DNA of 64,000 nt from Roseibium sp. (GCA_017643215.1 JAEPNV010000006.1:186001-250000), one strand, 5' to 3'; positions 54,072-63,223 are shown, numbered from the stretch's first letter. Program-made: numbers and translations. The notes: generated from the letters alone by a model not told the origin.

Positions 54072-54100
54072 TTGACGCTTAACCTGAATTCCTATATCAA
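54072..54100 (+). promoter_or_regulatory. candidate internal promoter before sufA
   Basis: TTGACG (54072-54077), 17 bases, TATCAA (54095-54100), with an overlapping CTATAT at 54092. It may give sufA extra expression independent of the main suf promoter. Confidence 0.35.
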
Positions 54101-54115
54101 GTTTATCAGGTCATC

Positions 54116-54146
54116 CGGCGGTTTGATTGACTCAGTCAAACCGCCG
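54116..54146 (+). promoter_or_regulatory. strong hairpin between sufT and sufA
   Basis: CGGCGGTTTGA and TCAAACCGCCG form a perfect 11-bp stem with a 9-base loop. No T run follows, so it may be an RNA processing or stability element rather than a terminator. Confidence 0.5.
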
Positions 54147-54227
54147 AAGGACGATTGGATTGAGAGCACTTCATCTGCGCCCGTTCGGGCGCCAGGTGGC
54201 CCCGACAGGTCTTGATGTGAGGAGATC

Positions 54228-54602
54228 ATGAACGCAGCCTCGAAATTCCAGGTGATGACATTGACCGACGCGGCCGCCGGCCGCGTGCGTGAGCTTGTGG
54301 ACAACGCCGAACGGGATGTGCTCGGCCTGCGGGTCGGGATCAAGAAGGGCGGCTGCGCGGGCATGGAATACACCATGGATCTGGTCGACGAAGCGCAACC
54401 GGGCGATGACCGGATCGAGGACAAGGGCGCGACGCTTTTTGTCGATCCGTCCGCCGTGCTGTTTCTGCTGGGCACGGAGATGGATTTTGAAGTGACCAAA
54501 TTCCGGTCGGGATTCGTGTTCAAGAATCCGAATGAGGTGTCGGCTTGCGGCTGCGGTGAATCGGTTTCGCTGCAAGCGGCTGATCCGGCCGCCGCGCACT
54601 GA
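54228..54602 (+). CDS. sufA: A-type Fe-S carrier protein SufA
   Basis: The 124-residue protein is an A-type carrier that hands Fe-S clusters to targets. The three cluster cysteines are present: Cys43 (KGGCAGMEY), Cys107 and Cys109 (ACGCGES). Length and spacing are typical. It is the last suf gene. Confidence 0.96.
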   Translation: MNAASKFQVMTLTDAAAGRVRELVDNAERDVLGLRVGIKKGGCAGMEYTMDLVDEAQPGDDRIEDKGATLFVDPSAVLFLLGTEMDFEVTKFRSGFVFKNPNEVSACGCGESVSLQAADPAAAH

Positions 54603-54635
54603 CGGCCCGTCGGCAAGTTCTGGAAAAACACTGCC

Positions 54636-55310
54636 GTGAAACTGTTTAAGCGCTTGAAAGCTGACGCCGATTTGGCGTGGTCGGCTTACACCGAACACGC
54701 GTTCGTCACCCAGCTTGGGCGCGGTGAGCTGCCCGAGGATGCTTTTCGTCACTATCTTGTCCAGGATTATCTGTTCCTCATACAGTTTGCCCGGGCGTAT
54801 GCGCTAGGTGTCTACAAAAGCCCGACTCTGGCCGACATGCGCATGTCGCTGGATGGGGTCAAAGCGATCCTGGACGTGGAGCTGGATCTGCATGTGGAGC
54901 TTTGCACGGGCTGGGGCATGACGCGCAGCGAGCTCGAATCCGCGCCCGAGATGACCCAGACCATGGCTTACACCCGTTTTGTCCTTGAAGCGGGGATGGC
55001 AGGGGATTTGCTTGATCTCCAGGTCGCCTTGGCGCCGTGCATCATCGGCTACGCGGAGATCGGCGCTATGTTGCTGGACCGGCATGGAACGGAGATGGAC
55101 GGCAATCCTTACCGTCGCTGGGTGGAAGAGTATTCCGGATCCGCCTATCAGGATTTGGCGCGTGCGTTCGGGGATTGGTTGGATTCGACGGCGGAAGTCT
55201 ACATGACGGACGCCCGCTACCCGCGTCTTCTGGCAATATTCGGTAAGGCGTGCGCGCTGGAGGCCGATTTTTGGCAAATGGGCCTGGATTATCCGGATCG
55301 GACGCTATGA
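54636..55310 (+). CDS. tenA: thiaminase II / TenA-family aminopyrimidine aminohydrolase
   Basis: The 224-residue helical enzyme salvages thiamine breakdown products by hydrolysing aminopyrimidines. Key residues match: Asp44 (VQDYLFL), nucleophile Cys135 (LAPCIIGYAEIG) and a C-terminal Glu (CALEADFWQMGL). It starts at GTG 54636, 33 bases after sufA, so it may ride on the suf transcript. Confidence 0.93.
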   Translation: MKLFKRLKADADLAWSAYTEHAFVTQLGRGELPEDAFRHYLVQDYLFLIQFARAYALGVYKSPTLADMRMSLDGVKAILDVELDLHVELCTGWGMTRSELESAPEMTQTMAYTRFVLEAGMAGDLLDLQVALAPCIIGYAEIGAMLLDRHGTEMDGNPYRRWVEEYSGSAYQDLARAFGDWLDSTAEVYMTDARYPRLLAIFGKACALEADFWQMGLDYPDRTL

Positions 55311-55410
55311 TTCGTCCGGTGCAGATCGCTTTGTCCTGATCACCACGCAGAAAGCCATCCGAATCTGGTGGAATTGCCCCCGAACCGGTTGGTTGCCTGG
55401 GTGGGGCGTC

Positions 55411-56481
55411 TCAGGCAGCCCCGCTTTTGGCAGCTGCCGCAAGATCATCTTCCGTTTTCACACGGTTTCGGCCTTGGCGCTTGGCGAGGTACAACGCTTC
55501 GTCGGCGCGCGCGACGATTGTGTGGGCTGTATCGTCGGCCTTGAACGACGCAGCCCCGATGGAGATCGTGATCCGGCCGAGGTTTTCGCCCGTCGAACGC
55601 TTCACCAGCTCTTTCGACATGACTGAATTGCGGATGCGTTCGGAGACGTCGCAGGCGTCTGATAGCTTGGCGTTCGGCAAAAGGATGGCAAACTCTTCGC
55701 CACCATAGCGGCATGCCGTATCGCCGCTTTTCAGATTGTGTTTCGTGGACAGGGCCACAAGACGAAGCACCTGGTCACCGGTCTGATGTCCGAACGTGTC
55801 GTTGAATTTCTTGAAGTGGTCAATGTCGGTCAAAAGCAACGCGAAGCTCGTGCCGCTCTTCTGAGCCTGCCCGACCATCTTTTCAAGAGAACTATCGAAA
55901 TGCTTGCGATTGCTGAGCGTGGTCAATTCATCGGTGAGCGATTCATAGCGGATGGTTTCAAGATTGGTCTGCAGCGTCTCGATCTGTCGTTTGGAATCGA
56001 GCAACTGGGTTTCCAGTTTTTTGTTGGATGCGACCGCCGCATGGGTCGACTTGACCAAGTGCGTAATGAAGACCTGTAGCTTGTCCGGGTCTTTGAACTT
56101 CTTCAGCTTCTCGCTGGCTTTCTCCAGCGCGGCGCCATAGTCGGAAGTGGCATCGGCACTCAGCTTGAGGGTGTCGACGATATCCTCCACTTCCTTCGAC
56201 ACCTTCTGGCCGACATTCTCCAGCTTGTCGCCCAATCTGCTCGGAGACAGAAATTGGTTGTACACTGACTGGATTTCAGCCGCTGTGATTTTACCTTTTT
56301 CCTTCAGTATCTTATTGATCGCGCCATTCAAGGCTTGATTGGAACCCGCTGAATAAGTGTACCAGATCTCATAGGAACGCGGGTAAGCAGGCAACGAACT
56401 GCGTTTAATATATGAAATAGCGGATTCGCCGTAGACGATGGTCCGCAAATGATCATCTTCGTCGGACATAAGTGTGCTCAC
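55411..56481 (-). CDS. diguanylate cyclase (GGDEF domain)
   Basis: The 356-residue protein has a helical N-terminal region with a coiled coil (about 85-185) and a GGDEF domain (190-345). The active site is RYGGEEFAILLP, and SLTDELTTLSNRKHFD and LLTDIDHFKKFND are intact, so it should make c-di-GMP. The product-inhibition site RxxD, five residues before GGEEF, is KSGD here, so feedback may be weak. There is no membrane segment or sensor domain I can name. The start is GTG 56481 or ATG 56469. A perfect CtrA box lies 66 bases upstream. Confidence 0.9.
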   Translation of the reverse strand: MSTLMSDEDDHLRTIVYGESAISYIKRSSLPAYPRSYEIWYTYSAGSNQALNGAINKILKEKGKITAAEIQSVYNQFLSPSRLGDKLENVGQKVSKEVEDIVDTLKLSADATSDYGAALEKASEKLKKFKDPDKLQVFITHLVKSTHAAVASNKKLETQLLDSKRQIETLQTNLETIRYESLTDELTTLSNRKHFDSSLEKMVGQAQKSGTSFALLLTDIDHFKKFNDTFGHQTGDQVLRLVALSTKHNLKSGDTACRYGGEEFAILLPNAKLSDACDVSERIRNSVMSKELVKRSTGENLGRITISIGAASFKADDTAHTIVARADEALYLAKRQGRNRVKTEDDLAAAAKSGAA

Positions 56482-56546
56482 AATAAGCGCTTCACCATCC
56501 GCCCCACACGGAGGAAGCCCTTTGAGACACCATTGATTGGCAACAA

Positions 56547-56561
56547 TTAAAGCCGGGTTAA
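56547..56561 (-). promoter_or_regulatory. CtrA box TTAA-N7-TTAA
   Basis: TTAA (56547-56550), exactly seven bases, TTAA (56558-56561): a perfect match to the binding site of the cell-cycle regulator CtrA. It lies in the gap upstream of the diguanylate cyclase gene, about 66 bases before its start, a suitable distance for promoter control. Confidence 0.6.
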
Positions 56562-56589
56562 GTATGCAGCGAAACCAGCTCCGAAACCG

Positions 56590-57993
56590 CTAGGACGCCT
56601 TTTTTGGCCGCGGTTCACGCAGGAGAAACGCCGGAATGTGCGTGCCGGAATTGAACGCCGGTTCTGAGCGGTCTCGCGTGGTCCGTGGTTTCCCACGCCC
56701 ATCGTCGGCATGGCGCAACGGTTGTGGCGACTCGTCATTGTCCGCCTTGGCCCTGCGCGCATTGGAGCGGGCCGGGCGTGCGTCCACCTTCGTTCCCGGA
56801 TCGTTAGCCGCCTTGGGAGCTTTGCCACGTTTGCGGGATTTGCGGTCCTGTGCCGCCGCTTCGAAGTCGATTGGCTCATCGATCCAGTCGATTGTCCGAT
56901 TGATGAGCTTCTCGATGGCCGCCACATATTTCTGGTCGGCCGATGTGACCAGGGTGAAAGCGGTTCCGCTGCGGCCGGCCCGGCCGGTACGCCCGATACG
57001 GTGAACGTAGTCTTCAGCGTGGCTCGGAACGTCATAGTTGAACACATGGCTGACTTCCGGAATGTCCAAACCACGGGCGGCGACATCGCTTGCCACAAGC
57101 AGTTTGATGTTACCTTCCCGGAAATTCTCCAGCATCGTCATCCGCGTACGCTGATCCATGTCGCCATGAAGTGCACCGACATTGTAGCCGTGCCGCTCGA
57201 GAGAACGGGTGAGTGTCCCAATGTCGCGCTTGCGGTTACAGAACACTATGGCGTTTTGAAGATTGTCGGAGGCTTCCAAAAGCTCGCGCAAAGCCGCGCG
57301 CTTGTCGAAGTCTTTTCCGTCCGCCGCCTTCAGTTTCTGCGTCACCTTTTCCGCTGTGGACGACGTGGGGGCGACCTCTATCCGTGCCGGGTTTTGCAGG
57401 AAAGCATCGGTCAGCCGCTGAATTTCCGGTGGCATCGTTGCTGAAAAGAACAGGGTTTGCCGGGTAAACGGGATCAGCTTGCAGATCCGCTCGATGTCGG
57501 GGATGAAACCCATATCGAGCATGCGGTCCGCTTCGTCGATAACCAGGATCTCAACACCCTGCAGCAGCAGTTTGCCGCGTTCGAAATGGTCGAGGAGGCG
57601 TCCTGGAGTCGCGATCAGTACATCCGTGCCGCGATCAAGCTTCCGGTCCTGGTCGGCGAATGACACGCCTCCGATGAGGAGCGCCACGTTCAGCTTGTGA
57701 TTGACGCCGTATTTTTCAAAGTTCTCTTCCACCTGGGCGGCGAGTTCCCGGGTTGGCTCCAATATGAGCGTGCGCGGCATGCGCGCGCGGGCGCGGCCCT
57801 TTTCCAAGAGTGTGAGCATGGGCAGCGTGAAGCTGGCCGTTTTGCCTGTCCCGGTCTGAGCGATCCCCAAAATATCCCGGCGTTCAAGCACCTGGGGGAT
57901 TGCCCCCGTCTGGATTGCCGTGGGTTCGTGATACCCTGCCGCGTCGACTGCGGCGAGGACCTTCTCGCTGAGACCGAGAGTGTTGAATGCCAT
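56590..57993 (-). CDS. DEAD-box RNA helicase (RhlE-like)
   Basis: The 467-residue helicase has all motifs: Q motif (GYHEPTAIQTGAIP), I (AQTGTGKTAS), II (DEAD in VIDEADRMLDMGF), III (SAT) and VI (HRIGRTGRAGRSG). The C-terminal 85 residues are rich in Arg, Lys and Asp, an RNA-binding tail like that of RhlE. It may take part in ribosome assembly or RNA decay. Start ATG 57993 has only a weak ribosome site. Confidence 0.93.
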   Translation of the reverse strand: MAFNTLGLSEKVLAAVDAAGYHEPTAIQTGAIPQVLERRDILGIAQTGTGKTASFTLPMLTLLEKGRARARMPRTLILEPTRELAAQVEENFEKYGVNHKLNVALLIGGVSFADQDRKLDRGTDVLIATPGRLLDHFERGKLLLQGVEILVIDEADRMLDMGFIPDIERICKLIPFTRQTLFFSATMPPEIQRLTDAFLQNPARIEVAPTSSTAEKVTQKLKAADGKDFDKRAALRELLEASDNLQNAIVFCNRKRDIGTLTRSLERHGYNVGALHGDMDQRTRMTMLENFREGNIKLLVASDVAARGLDIPEVSHVFNYDVPSHAEDYVHRIGRTGRAGRSGTAFTLVTSADQKYVAAIEKLINRTIDWIDEPIDFEAAAQDRKSRKRGKAPKAANDPGTKVDARPARSNARRAKADNDESPQPLRHADDGRGKPRTTRDRSEPAFNSGTHIPAFLLREPRPKKAS

Positions 57994-58477
57994 AGAGCTT
58001 TGGGCCCGAATGTTTGTGGACTGGTCGTTGGCCGCGCGTAAGTCAACGCGCACGCCAAATCGCGCTCACCCTACATTTGTTGAGCGCCGTGTCAATGTGA
58101 GTGACCGGGAAAACCGAAATAAATCGCAAGAATTTATGCTATTGCGTCGATATTCACCAATAATTCTGCGCGAGCAGTAAGAGTTGTCGCGCGAGAGCCC
58201 GTCATCTGAGTTGGCAAAACTTGTCGGACTTAAAAACAACCGGCCTCCCAGACCCTTCAATCACAGCGGTCAGCCGCGTAAAGACCTGTGCGAAAAACCG
58301 GCTGCGTCCGCTCACCGCACGTGCAAGTGAAAACCGAAATCCATTCGACGCCTTTCGATTTCTGCAACTTGGAGATGATTTACATCAAATCTAACCGCAA
58401 GAAGCGATGATACGAAAGTCATTCGCGGGCAAAGCGTTTTTGGCTAGGCGTCAAAACGATGAACGTGGATGGAGATC
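57994..58477. other. 484-base divergent region before the unknown two-gene module
   Basis: This gap is AT-richer than its surroundings. It contains an FNR/FixK-like box (58375-58388) and short repeats of AAAACCGAAAT (near 58110 and 58331). I see no protein gene; the short frames on both strands lack ribosome sites. Confidence 0.5.
58375..58388 (+). promoter_or_regulatory. FNR/FixK-like box ATGAT-N4-ATCAA
   Basis: The site matches the FNR/FixK consensus TTGAT-N4-ATCAA in nine of ten fixed bases. A weak -10-like GATACG (58408-58413) lies at about the right distance for class II activation of the gene at 58478. Confidence 0.5.
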
Positions 58478-59200
58478 ATGGATCTTGAGCTGGGCTTGCT
58501 GGTCACCGATGAATTCGGCGGTGGATTGGCAGGTGTCACATACAAAGACGGCCAATCGGCGCAGTTTACCTCCAACGCCTCACAACTCTCCAAGCTGCCG
58601 CCGTCATCGCTGGTGACCATGACCCCTTTTCCCGCCGGAAACGGAACGAAGGTGGCCTTTCAAGTGCAAAATTTCGGCGATGTGGCCGCGACCGTCGCAA
58701 CCGGTGATCTTGCAACTTACGTCCGCACCGGCTGGACGCGCACGATCATATTGCCCAAACAACTTGCCGAATTGACGGTGGAAAAGGGCGCGAGCATTCT
58801 GATCGTTCCGTTCCTGCCGGTCCCGCTAGGGTTCCAGGCCAAAAAACACTTCTTTCAAACGGTGAACTGGGGCGCGGATGGTGTCCATTTGAAATGGCAG
58901 TCCATGCCGGGGGTGCCACGATACCGGATCTACAAGCATATCGTCCTGCAAAAAGGCAAGGGCGAGTGGTACGTGCACCAGAAATGGCAGTCCGACATCG
59001 GCGGCCATGAGTTTCTCGATGCCGATTTCGAACTGGAGGACTATCCGGGCTACAACGCGGACACGATTTACAGCGTCAGCGCCTTGCCGTTTCCCGAGTT
59101 TCCCGGAGCGCCTTCTCCGGGCATCACTTTGAGTGAATTGAAGAATTCCCAGGATACATGGATCGACCCGACTGTTCAGATCCCGCCGAATTGGATCTGA
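58478..59200 (+). CDS. protein of unknown function, 240 aa
   Basis: The 240-residue protein has no signal peptide or clear membrane helix. Residues about 130-205 (VHLKWQSMPGVPRYRIYKHI, then WYVHQKW, EFLDADFE and DTIYSVSALP) have the strand pattern of a fibronectin-III-like domain. The N-terminal part is rich in beta strands. No family is recognised. Start ATG 58478 follows GGAGATC. It forms a pair with the next gene, 34 bases away, and has an FNR/FixK-like box upstream. Confidence 0.7.
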   Translation: MDLELGLLVTDEFGGGLAGVTYKDGQSAQFTSNASQLSKLPPSSLVTMTPFPAGNGTKVAFQVQNFGDVAATVATGDLATYVRTGWTRTIILPKQLAELTVEKGASILIVPFLPVPLGFQAKKHFFQTVNWGADGVHLKWQSMPGVPRYRIYKHIVLQKGKGEWYVHQKWQSDIGGHEFLDADFELEDYPGYNADTIYSVSALPFPEFPGAPSPGITLSELKNSQDTWIDPTVQIPPNWI

Positions 59201-59234
59201 ATTTCGCTCTTTAAACCAGAATGGGAGGCATACC

Positions 59235-59987
59235 GTGAGCAGCGCATTTTACTCTGTTGATTGCCCGAACTGCGGCGAAAATATCGACATTGGCGTTAAA
59301 AGCCAGGGGCCGTCGCTTTGTATCGGCGGGACGATTATCCAAGACCGGTACTATATCGAGCCAGGCAAGACAGGAACGTCAAAGCTTCTGGACATTGTCT
59401 GCAAGTCCTGCGGATCGATGATTGTAGCAAATGCGGCCACGGAACAAGAAGATCATCGCAACATGCTTGGCGCCACCTTACGTCTTGAGCGCGCAACTGG
59501 CGGCGCGCTGACCATCAAGCACCTGGGTGGCGGCACGCCCGGCGTGGTCAACTTCAGCGAGCTTTACCCCCGGCCGCCCCAAGCTGACAATCAGGGCAAC
59601 ATCCCGCTTCCAGTGGGCGGCACGATCGGCGTTTTCAGCGCACATGTTGGTGATATTTATGTCTATCGGCGCATTGATCCGCCCATTCAGGTCATCAACG
59701 AATCCCAGACGGGCTACTTCAGCGTTTCGCGCAAACTGCACAACGAAGCCGGATTTTCGAAGACCTCCCATATTTGGGGAAAGGCGATCGTCGCCCAGCA
59801 TCCTCATCTCCAAAACTCGATCGTCTATGAGATTTCGCATCCAAATGACCGCATTCATCTGACTTACCACGTTTTCCGGAGCTTACTTCTGGAACGTGGT
59901 CTGGTCACGATCGACCGGCTTGTCGACATGCCGGACGACGAGCAATTCCAGATGTTCCTGGACGCGGTGAAAAACGAGGAGCAGTGA
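59235..59987 (+). CDS. zinc-ribbon protein of unknown function, 250 aa
   Basis: The 250-residue protein starts with CPNCGE (Cys10, Cys13) and later CKSCGS (Cys56, Cys59), a split zinc ribbon with about 40 residues between the knuckles, and an extra Cys29. The rest is soluble, with a VGGTIGVFSAHVGDIYVYRRID block and a charged C-terminus. No family is recognised. Start GTG 59235 follows GGGAGGC. It is the second gene of the unknown pair. Confidence 0.7.
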   Translation: MSSAFYSVDCPNCGENIDIGVKSQGPSLCIGGTIIQDRYYIEPGKTGTSKLLDIVCKSCGSMIVANAATEQEDHRNMLGATLRLERATGGALTIKHLGGGTPGVVNFSELYPRPPQADNQGNIPLPVGGTIGVFSAHVGDIYVYRRIDPPIQVINESQTGYFSVSRKLHNEAGFSKTSHIWGKAIVAQHPHLQNSIVYEISHPNDRIHLTYHVFRSLLLERGLVTIDRLVDMPDDEQFQMFLDAVKNEEQ

Positions 59988-60065
59988 GGGCCGGTTGGTA
60001 TTGCCGACGAGGCACCGAGCGATTGACCGTCAAGGCGCCGCGCCAAGCGTCCGAATAGTCGGTCG

Positions 60066-60842
60066 TCAAGCCGAGGACGGAAGGGTCAGGCCGGGTTCGG
60101 GCGGACGGCTCTTTTGGATCCGTTCGTCGGTCCGCCGGCCGACCGAGAAGAACCGGGCCAGATCGGCTTTGTACCGGCGTGCGATCGCTGCGGTCATATC
60201 GTCTGCCTGCAGACGGGCAAGTGTGCTTGGAGACGGCACGGGGACAGCCTGCGGACCGCTGATGATCGTACGGCCGGACCGGTCCTGAACAAGATCCTCC
60301 AGACGCCACCAATCGGCCTCCAGACGGTTGATCTCGAGCACCAGATCAGGCACCAACCTGCCGCGATAGGACAGGATCGCGGTCTGGCTGCGGACCAGAT
60401 TGTCCGCACGCATATCCGGGATCACCGCCACCTGTTCAACAAATTTTGCAAGTGGCATGGATTTGTCAAACCGGCGCTCTGCGAAGAAAGCCGGCAAGGG
60501 CTCTGGTCCCTGGATCAGGACCTCATAACACCGCGCGAGCCGTTCCGCCGGCGATTGGATCACCGTGAACACCGGAAAATCAGGGTGGCGGCGTTTCAAT
60601 TCACGTGCGGTTAAAAGGGCGGTGTCACCATGCCAGACGTGGGCGCCACGAGCGTCAGCCGCCAGTGCATCATGCCGCGTCCCGTCGATGCCGCCGAGCT
60701 GTTCAAGCACCGGGCGCATGGCCTCAAACGGGGCGCCAGGGATTTTCGCAAAGGCCAAACCGGCCTTTGGAAAGGCAAGATAGTGGTGATTGCGCAGAGG
60801 CCGCTTTTGCCGATCCAAAACCTCGTACACAACGCTGAGCAT
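60066..60842 (-). CDS. divergent sulfotransferase-like protein
   Basis: The 258-residue protein has a weak resemblance to the sulfotransferase family: HHYLAFPKAGLAFAKIPG near the start, VFTVIQSPAERLARCYEVLIQG where family members have RDP-ERL-S-Y, and a late RLEADWWRLEDL helix. The phosphosulfate-binding loop is not convincing, so it may be inactive or only structurally related. No membrane segment. Confidence 0.5.
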   Translation of the reverse strand: MLSVVYEVLDRQKRPLRNHHYLAFPKAGLAFAKIPGAPFEAMRPVLEQLGGIDGTRHDALAADARGAHVWHGDTALLTARELKRRHPDFPVFTVIQSPAERLARCYEVLIQGPEPLPAFFAERRFDKSMPLAKFVEQVAVIPDMRADNLVRSQTAILSYRGRLVPDLVLEINRLEADWWRLEDLVQDRSGRTIISGPQAVPVPSPSTLARLQADDMTAAIARRYKADLARFFSVGRRTDERIQKSRPPEPGLTLPSSA

Positions 60843-60937
60843 AACCAGTCCCCTAAGAAGAAATTAACCGGTAGTGCATGACCTTCATCCGGTCAAGCGC
60901 CGCAAAGGTTCAATGCCGCACCGCACACACGCACACA

Positions 60938-62995
60938 TCAAATATCGAGATCACGTGCGAAGACCGCGTTCTCCTGGATAAACCGGAACCGGGCTTCCGG
61001 CTTGTTGCCCATCAATTGCTCGACGGCGGTGCCGGCTTCAGCTTCGGTGTCGTCAGCAACGTGAACGCGCAGCAAGGTACGTTTCGCCGGGTCCATCGTT
61101 GTCTCTTTCAGTTGTGCTGGCAGCATTTCCCCCAGTCCTTTGAACCGGCCGATGTCAACTTTCGACCGGCCGGTGAACTCGCTCGCCAGCAAGGCGTCCT
61201 TATGGGCATCGTCCCGGGCGTAAAGCGTTTTGCCGCCCTGCGAGATCCGGTACAGCGGCGGAACGGCCAAAAACAAATGCCCGTTTCGGATGAGATCGGG
61301 CATTTCCCGGTAAAAAAACGTAATTAAAAGTGATGCGATATGAGCACCATCCACGTCGGCATCCGTCATCACGATGATCCGCTCATAGCGCAGATCCTCG
61401 TCGCGATAAGCCGAGCGCGTGCCGCATCCAAGCGCCTGAACAAGGTCGGCGAGCTGCTGGTTCGAAGCCAGCTTCTCGCGGCCCGCATTGGCGACGTTGA
61501 GGATCTTGCCGCGCAGCGGCAGGATCGCCTGGTTGGACCGGTTCCGCGCCTGTTTGGCCGATCCGCCGGCGGAATCACCTTCGACGATAAAAAGCTCTGT
61601 GCCGTCCGCCTGGCTGGTCGAACAGTCCGCAAGCTTTCCGGGCAGGCGCAATTTGCGGACCGCGCTCTTGCGCGCGACATCCTTTTCCTGGCGCCGCCGC
61701 AACCGCTCCTCGGCCCTGTCGATCACCCATTCAAGCAGCTTGTTGGCCTGGTTGGGTGACGCGGTAAGCCAGTGGTCGAAGGCATCGCGGACCGCGGCTT
61801 CGGTGATCCGGGTCGCTTCGTTCGTCGCGAGTTTGTCCTTGGTCTGACCGACGAATTCCGGCTCGCGGATAAAGACCGACAGCATGCCGCCGGCTGACGT
61901 CAGCACGTCGTCGCCGGTGATCATGGCCGCCTTTTTATTGCTGGTGAGCTCGCCATAGGCTTTTAGGCCGCGCAGCAGGGCGTACCGGAAGCCGGCTTCG
62001 TGCGTGCCGCCTTCGGGCGTTGGGACAGTGTTGCAGTAGGAGTTGACGAACCCGTCCCCGGCGAACCAGGCAACGGCCCACTCGACCGAGCCGTGACTGC
62101 CGGCCTTGTCGGTACGCCCGGCAAAGATATCGTCGACCACCCGCCGTTCGTTTGTCAGGCGTTCACCGAGAAAATCCCTTAGGCCGCCGGGAAAATGAAA
62201 CACGGCCTCGGGAGGAGTCGCGTCTTTGTCGGGTATAAGGCCCGGGTCACAGCGCCAGCGGATCTCGACGCCGCCGAACAGATAGGCCTTGGAGCGCGCC
62301 ATCTTGAACAGGCGCGCGGGCTTGAACGCGGCCGACCGGCCGAAGATCTCCGGATCCGGTTTGAACCGGACGGTCGTTCCCCGCCGGTTCTGCGTGTCGC
62401 CTACAAACTCAAGCTCACCCCTTGGCAGGCCGCGTTGAAAGCGCTGGCGGTAGAGTTTGCGCGACCGCGCGACCTCGACGATCAGGTCTTCGGCGAGTGC
62501 GTTGACGACCGACACACCCACACCGTGCAAACCGCCGGAGGTCTCGTAGACTTTGGAATCGAACTTCCCGCCCGCATGGAGCGTCGTCATGATGACTTCA
62601 AGCGCGGATTTGTCCTTGAACTTCGGATGCGGATCGACCGGAATGCCACGGCCATTGTCGACAACGGTCAGGTAACCATCGGCGTCAAGCGAGACATCGA
62701 TCCAGGTGGCGTGGCCCGCCACCGCTTCGTCCATGGAATTGTCGATCACTTCGGCGAAAAGATGATGCAGCGCTTTTTCGTCGGTTCCGCCGATATACAT
62801 CCCCGGACGCCGGCGGACAGGCTCCAGGCCTTCCAGGACTTCAATATCGGCGGCTGAATAACCCGAGGCCTCGCCTGAAACCGCCTGTGGGCTTTTGCGC
62901 GAGCGCGTGTCCGCGGCCCTCGGCCGGTCCATGGATCGGTCAAGATCTTGTGAAAGCGCCGCGTTGCCGGCAAAAAGGTCGTCTTTTGAACTCAT
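60938..62995 (-). CDS. parE: DNA topoisomerase IV subunit B
   Basis: The 685-residue ATPase subunit of topoisomerase IV unlinks daughter chromosomes with ParC. GHKL motifs are EVIDNSMDEAVAG, DNGRGIPVDPH and GGLHGVGVSVVNALAE. The TOPRIM part has EGDSAGGSAKQARNR and TDADVDGAHI. Length and the RFIQENAVFARDLDI end fit ParE rather than GyrB, which is longer in alphaproteobacteria. Start ATG 62995 (MSSKDDLFAG). Farther upstream starts add unrelated sequence. Confidence 0.95.
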   Translation of the reverse strand: MSSKDDLFAGNAALSQDLDRSMDRPRAADTRSRKSPQAVSGEASGYSAADIEVLEGLEPVRRRPGMYIGGTDEKALHHLFAEVIDNSMDEAVAGHATWIDVSLDADGYLTVVDNGRGIPVDPHPKFKDKSALEVIMTTLHAGGKFDSKVYETSGGLHGVGVSVVNALAEDLIVEVARSRKLYRQRFQRGLPRGELEFVGDTQNRRGTTVRFKPDPEIFGRSAAFKPARLFKMARSKAYLFGGVEIRWRCDPGLIPDKDATPPEAVFHFPGGLRDFLGERLTNERRVVDDIFAGRTDKAGSHGSVEWAVAWFAGDGFVNSYCNTVPTPEGGTHEAGFRYALLRGLKAYGELTSNKKAAMITGDDVLTSAGGMLSVFIREPEFVGQTKDKLATNEATRITEAAVRDAFDHWLTASPNQANKLLEWVIDRAEERLRRRQEKDVARKSAVRKLRLPGKLADCSTSQADGTELFIVEGDSAGGSAKQARNRSNQAILPLRGKILNVANAGREKLASNQQLADLVQALGCGTRSAYRDEDLRYERIIVMTDADVDGAHIASLLITFFYREMPDLIRNGHLFLAVPPLYRISQGGKTLYARDDAHKDALLASEFTGRSKVDIGRFKGLGEMLPAQLKETTMDPAKRTLLRVHVADDTEAEAGTAVEQLMGNKPEARFRFIQENAVFARDLDI

Positions 62996-63223
62996 GGGTC
63001 CATGCACCGCCGGTTTTTGAAACGCTTCCGGCCCAGCTGATCCGACAGGTGCCGAATCAATTTCTATTGTCGCAGGACAAATACGGAACAGCAAAGTCCT
63101 GAGGCCGGTTCTCCCGGCATTTGACAACTGAACGGCCGCAATCGCCGCCTGGCAAGGGAATGTCAACCCGCCTGTGTTGAAATCGTTTCTCGATCGTTTG
63201 ACTGCTTGAGGAGGGCAACGGAC

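Noticed and set aside
54128..54140. FNR-type box in the sufT-sufA gap
   Set aside because: TTGAC and GTCAA are separated by three bases instead of four, and the sequence is part of the strong hairpin.
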